DNA from: Desulfovibrio sp.
Lineage (GTDB): Bacteria; Desulfobacterota; Desulfovibrionia; Desulfovibrionales; Desulfovibrionaceae
Assembly (NCBI GenBank): GCA_031282465.1
Contig: JAITDR010000061.1
Coordinates: 1-8,375, forward strand
Length of the DNA: 8,375 nucleotides
Direction of reading: 5' to 3'
Below, one piece after another: positions 6,064 to 8,375 of this stretch. A program made the position numbers and the translations under genes. Each line of letters begins with the position of its first letter. Positions within the stretch are counted from its first letter, which is position 1. The notes under the pieces are model-generated. The model worked only from the letters and a program-made list of their open reading frames with translations. It was not told the origin of the DNA and searched no databases.

Positions 6064-7818
6064 CTACGTTTTTTTCTTTCTCAGGGCCGCCTGCAAAGCA
6101 AGGCCCAGAGTACCTGTCGCCGGAGCGGGCGGGGTTTTGGGCGCATGCTTTTTCCAGTCCTTGTTCGGGATTGTCTCGTCGGCATCCCCGGCCGGTACGA
6201 GGGAAATGCGGCGTTTCTCCACGTCGATTTCCATGGCGCGCACTTTGACGGCATCGCCGGGAGCCAAGCGTTCCAAACTTTTGCGCATCGTGGAGGAGTG
6301 AACGGCCGCATTGGGGAGCAGGCCGGTAATTCCCGGCGACAAGGTCACAAAAAATCCGAAGGGGGCGCGTTTTTCCACCGTGCCCGTCAGGTCGGCGTCC
6401 ATGGGCAGGATTTCGCGCACGGTCGCCCAAGGGTCGCCGGCCGCATCGCGCAGACTGAGGGAAATGCGACGTTTTTCCGCATCAACCTCCTTGATTTTCA
6501 CCGACACCCTGTCGCCCGCCGTTACAATCTCTTCCGGCTTGGCAACCCGTTTTTCGTAGGAGAGCTCCGAGAGGTGCACCAGCCCTTCCAGGCCGGGCGC
6601 CACTTCCACAAACGCGCCGAAAGGTGCCGTGCGGGTCACCTTGCCGTCGACGACGGAACCGGGCACAAGCCGCTCGCCTGCGTCCTGCCAGGGGTCGCCG
6701 GTCGCTTGGCGCAGGGAGAGGGCAATACGCGGACCTTTCCCCGCCTCTTTGATGCCGAGTACCTTGACGCGCACGCGGTCACCGACGTCGACGGCCTCAT
6801 CGGCCCGGCCGATACGGGACCACGACAGTTCGGAGAGATGGACCATGCCTTCGAAGCCGGGGGCGAGTTCCAAAAAGGCGCCGAAGGGGGCAAGGCGGGT
6901 AACGACGCCTTCGCGCACGTCGCCTTCGTGCATCTCCGCCAGCAGAGATTCCAGCGCTTCCGCCTGTTCCCGCTCCATCAGGGCGCGGCGGGAAAGCACT
7001 ATGTTGCGCCCGCCTTTTTCAAGCCGCGTTATAAGAAAGGCGTAGAGTTTGCCCGTATGCGTTCCGGGGTCGCCGGTCGGGCGCAAATCCATCTGACTCA
7101 AAGGACAGAAGGCGCGCCGCTTCATCACGTCAACGGCGTAGCCCCCTTTGACCGGCCCTATGACTTTGCCTTCCACGGGGAGCCCGGCTTCGCGCGCATC
7201 CTCAAGGGCGCTCAAACTGCCCGCGCCGCGCAGGATGCGGGAAAGTTTCACTTCCTGAGGACTGACGGTAACCACATAGAGATCAAGTATATCGCCGACC
7301 TGGCAGTGCAGTTCGCCGTCGATTTCCATTTCTTCGCGGTCCACGATGCCGTCGACCTTGGAGCCTGTACTGACGAAAATGGTGTCCGCCGTCACGGCCA
7401 CCACGCGCACGCTGACGCGGCGACCCGGTTCAAGGCGGCTGCGTGAGTCCTCACTGTCCTCCTGGAGGGCCAGCAATTCAGCAAAGGACGGCTCAGCGTC
7501 TTCCGGGCTTTCAGTCGCTGCAGGACAGGCGTCAGGGGAATCTGCCGGGGCACTTTCCGGGGCGGCGTCTTCGCGGCTTTCCCAGGCGGCGTCTTCCCCG
7601 CCTGTACAAGCAACGAGAGCGGTTACGGGGCAGGCATCAGGCGAATGCTCCGGAGCGTGTTCAGAAGGAGTGTCTTCCGGGCTTTCCGAGGCAACGGAAG
7701 TCGCGGCCGGACAACCGGCAGGCGAATTCTCCGGGGCGCGTTCCGGGGCGGGCGCGGGTTCCGACGCTGCGGGAGCATCTTCCGGCGCGACGGAACAGGA
7801 CGGTTCATCTGGACTCAT
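6064..7818 (-). CDS. Five-domain S1 RNA-binding protein (ribosomal protein S1-like) with acidic repetitive N-terminal tail
   Basis: The protein has 584 residues and probably binds RNA, either at the ribosome or as a translation/RNA-processing factor. Residues 1-127 are low-complexity, rich in Ala, Pro, Glu, Asp and Ser. S1-type OB folds follow at about 129-197, 211-279, 298-371, 384-458 and 471-541. Domains 3 and 4 are the most typical: PFGAFLELAPGFEGMVHLSELS (position 311-332) and its near copy at 399-420, each closing with RIALSLR or RISLSLR and then GDPW, an arrangement seen in RpsA. Domains 1 and 2 are diverged, and domain 5 has ITGLLPNAAV where others have EGLVHLSELS. The C-terminus is basic (ALRKKKT). 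E. coli S1 has six domains and no such N-terminal tail, so this is more likely a second S1-family protein than the ribosomal S1 itself. The start codon follows AAGGAA at 7-8 nt, a strong ribosome site. It lies alone between gaps of 202 and about 440 nt. Confidence 0.88.
   Translation of the reverse strand: MSPDEPSCSVAPEDAPAASEPAPAPERAPENSPAGCPAATSVASESPEDTPSEHAPEHSPDACPVTALVACTGGEDAAWESREDAAPESAPADSPDACPAATESPEDAEPSFAELLALQEDSEDSRSRLEPGRRVSVRVVAVTADTIFVSTGSKVDGIVDREEMEIDGELHCQVGDILDLYVVTVSPQEVKLSRILRGAGSLSALEDAREAGLPVEGKVIGPVKGGYAVDVMKRRAFCPLSQMDLRPTGDPGTHTGKLYAFLITRLEKGGRNIVLSRRALMEREQAEALESLLAEMHEGDVREGVVTRLAPFGAFLELAPGFEGMVHLSELSWSRIGRADEAVDVGDRVRVKVLGIKEAGKGPRIALSLRQATGDPWQDAGERLVPGSVVDGKVTRTAPFGAFVEVAPGLEGLVHLSELSYEKRVAKPEEIVTAGDRVSVKIKEVDAEKRRISLSLRDAAGDPWATVREILPMDADLTGTVEKRAPFGFFVTLSPGITGLLPNAAVHSSTMRKSLERLAPGDAVKVRAMEIDVEKRRISLVPAGDADETIPNKDWKKHAPKTPPAPATGTLGLALQAALRKKKT
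7517..7750 (-). repeat. Three degenerate repeats coding the N-terminal tail of the S1 protein
   Basis: Copies of roughly 48 bp lie at about 7517-7563, 7621-7668 and 7703-7750. On the protein they correspond to SPDACPAAT (94-102), SPDACPVTA (59-67) and SPAGCPAAT (32-40), each with a cysteine at the same place. ESPEDTP (45-51) and ESPEDAE (103-109) are further shared words. The similarity is visible in the DNA as well, for example TCTTCCGGGCTTTC near both 7498 and 7673, which points to past duplication. Confidence 0.6.
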
Positions 7819-7843
7819 CAGAAATTCCTTTTATGGTCTGAAT

Positions 7844-7908
7844 CCTCTCCCTTCAGGGAAATTCTCGCCTGGGCACCCGCAAAACCGGGCAACCTCTTCC
7901 TTCAGGGA
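7844..7908. repeat. 16-bp direct repeat pair upstream of the S1-protein gene
   Basis: CCTCTCCCTTCAGGGA (7844-7859) and CCTCTTCCTTCAGGGA (7893-7908) match at 15 of 16 positions and start 49 bp apart. The first contains a near-palindrome, TCCCT-TC-AGGGA. They lie 26 and 75 nt upstream of the S1-protein start codon, a suitable place for repeated protein-binding sites on DNA or on the mRNA leader. Confidence 0.5.
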
Positions 7909-7948
7909 GGGGCAAGCCGGCTCAGCTTCCATATCGCAGGACCGGTAT

Positions 7949-8069
7949 CAGCCGGCGGTCGACGCCGGCTGCGGGTTGAAACAAGACTTTTCCTTGTCAG
8001 CGGGAAGCTGACTGCTCATACCAGAGTCGCCGGTTCCAGGCAAGGGGCCGGCATGAAAAGCCGAAAGGC
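7949..8069. other. Cluster of perfect inverted repeats, possible structured RNA
   Basis: Four hairpins and a mini-hairpin lie within 121 nt: CAGCCGGCG/CGCCGGCTG (7949-7957 with 7963-7971, 9 bp, loop 5); ACAAG/CTTGT (7981-7985 with 7993-7997); GTCAGC/GCTGAC (7996-8001 with 8007-8012); GCCGGTTCC/GGGGCCGGC (8029-8037 with 8044-8052, two G-U pairs if read on the plus strand); and GCC-GAAA-GGC (8060-8069), a GNRA-type loop on the plus strand. The second and third share two bases, so they compete. Upstream, AGCCGGCT (7915-7922) could pair with either arm of the first hairpin. No known family is recognised, and the transcribed strand is uncertain. Confidence 0.45.
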
Positions 8070-8259
8070 CCAAAATTAGAGGTACTGCAGGAAAAGATTT
8101 TCTCGTCGCCGCCCGGCGTGTCCGCAACGTCATCGTGAACAGAGACAAGGGGCGGGGAATGCGACGGAAGATACGCTCACAGGCAAAGGCTCGGCTGTTC
8201 GGAAATTTCGAAAAGCAATCCGGTTCTCAGCTCGGCTTCTTGCAGCCGGACAGGTTTCT

Positions 8260-8375
8260 CTACGGCGCTGTCACCAAATCCCTGACGACATCTTTTTTGC
8301 GGAGCGGCTCAAGCAGCAATAGCGGCGTTTCCGCGATTGTTGTACAGGCCAGGGCAGCCTTGCCGTTGATCCGAA
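8260..8375 (-). CDS. C-terminal end of an SdhB/FrdB-like [2Fe-2S] domain protein, 5' end beyond window
   Basis: I translated this by hand. The minus strand is open from the window edge for 37 codons to a TAG stop (8260-8262). The peptide starts RINGKAALACTT and continues through LLLLEPLRKKDVVRDLV to TAP. This matches the region of succinate dehydrogenase/fumarate reductase iron-sulfur subunits just after the CxxxxCGxC motif: 'RINGKPxLACxT ... PLxxxxVxRDLVVD'. The cysteine in ALACTT (tenth residue seen) would be the last ligand of the [2Fe-2S] cluster. In SdhB and FrdB the chain continues for over 100 more residues with two further cysteine clusters; here it stops at once, and no CxxCGxCxxxCP remnant is visible downstream in any minus-strand frame. 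It is therefore either a short stand-alone 2Fe-2S protein or a truncated gene; the N-terminal part outside the window would decide. The direction matches the S1-protein gene, but the 441-nt gap argues against a shared operon. Confidence 0.65.
   Translation of the reverse strand, partial: RINGKAALACTTIAETPLLLLEPLRKKDVVRDLVTAP

Larger units (their letters stand above)
7819..8259. other. Gene-poor intergenic stretch, likely leader/regulatory region of the S1-protein gene
   Basis: I find no credible gene in these 441 nt. The longest minus-strand frame (7948-8148, 66 codons) needs a TTG start without a ribosome site and has no recognisable content. The region holds the direct repeats at 7844-7908 and the hairpin cluster at 7949-8069, described separately. 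It also has CCCG-CAAAAC-CGGG at about 7876-7889 and a small palindrome around 8198-8212 (TTCGGAAATTTCGAA). I looked for cobalamin, glycine, molybdenum-cofactor and c-di-GMP riboswitch signatures, and for tRNA, tmRNA, RNase P and SRP RNA cores, and recognised none. Confidence 0.55.

Noticed and set aside
5794..7446. A 550-codon plus-strand open frame.
   Set aside because: It lies antisense to the five-domain S1 protein, is a by-product of high G+C codon use, and shows no family signature.
7948..8148. 66-codon minus-strand frame with a hydrophobic stretch (FPAVPLILGLSAF).
   Set aside because: It needs a TTG start with no ribosome site, its composition is unlike its neighbours, and it runs through the hairpin cluster, so chance is more likely.
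7819..8259. Possible cobalamin riboswitch or other known riboswitch in the hairpin-rich region.
   Set aside because: No B12-box (GCCACTG-like) or other diagnostic core was found on either strand.
8159..8375. Plus-strand open frame starting MRRKIRSQAK after a GGGGCGGGGA ribosome-like site and running off the window.
   Set aside because: Its second half is antisense to the 2Fe-2S domain frame, whose match to a known family is far stronger. The translated product is Ser/Arg-rich without recognisable features.

Overview
The window is about 62% G+C by eye. It carries five complete protein genes and two partial ones, one at each edge. All are on the minus strand except a purine nucleoside phosphorylase gene at 4393-5223. 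The gene families, and especially the unusual three-gene biotin-dependent carboxylase cluster, resemble what I know from sulfate-reducing Desulfovibrionales (Desulfovibrio, Bilophila and relatives). That taxonomic call is inferred from protein resemblance and base composition; there is no rRNA gene here to confirm it. I see no mobile element, CRISPR array, tRNA or rRNA.

Layout, left to right. 1-575 (minus, runs off the left edge) encodes a biotinyl-domain carrier protein. 587-2857 (minus) encodes a fused carboxyltransferase, AccA-like at the N-terminus and AccD-like at the C-terminus. 2919-4337 (minus) encodes a biotin carboxylase. Transcribed right to left as biotin carboxylase, then carboxyltransferase, then carrier, with gaps of 61 and 11 nt, these probably form one operon. 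Together they supply all three activities of an acyl-CoA carboxylase: biotin carboxylation, biotin carrying and carboxyl transfer. Each component departs from the textbook version of its family. The carrier has MKR instead of MKM, the zinc-ribbon spacing in the transferase is changed, the two transferase halves are joined in alpha-beta order, and the biotin carboxylase has VEN instead of VEH.

The phosphorylase gene (purine salvage) is divergent from the carboxylase operon and separated from it by 55 nt containing a perfect 7-bp inverted repeat. Convergent to it at 5280-5861 (minus) lies a 193-residue protein of unknown function. Its N-terminal module looks like the start of a large secreted adhesin, but the rest of such an adhesin is absent. 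Next is a 584-residue protein (6064-7818, minus) with five S1 RNA-binding domains behind a repetitive acidic Ala/Pro/Glu-rich tail.

Upstream of the S1-protein gene is a stretch of about 440 nt (7819-8259) without a credible gene. It holds several perfect or near-perfect inverted repeats and a 16-bp imperfect direct repeat, so it may be a structured leader or regulatory region. At the right edge (8260-8375, minus) is the C-terminal end of a protein resembling the [2Fe-2S] domain of succinate dehydrogenase/fumarate reductase iron-sulfur subunits. It stops where those subunits would continue into their second Fe-S domain.
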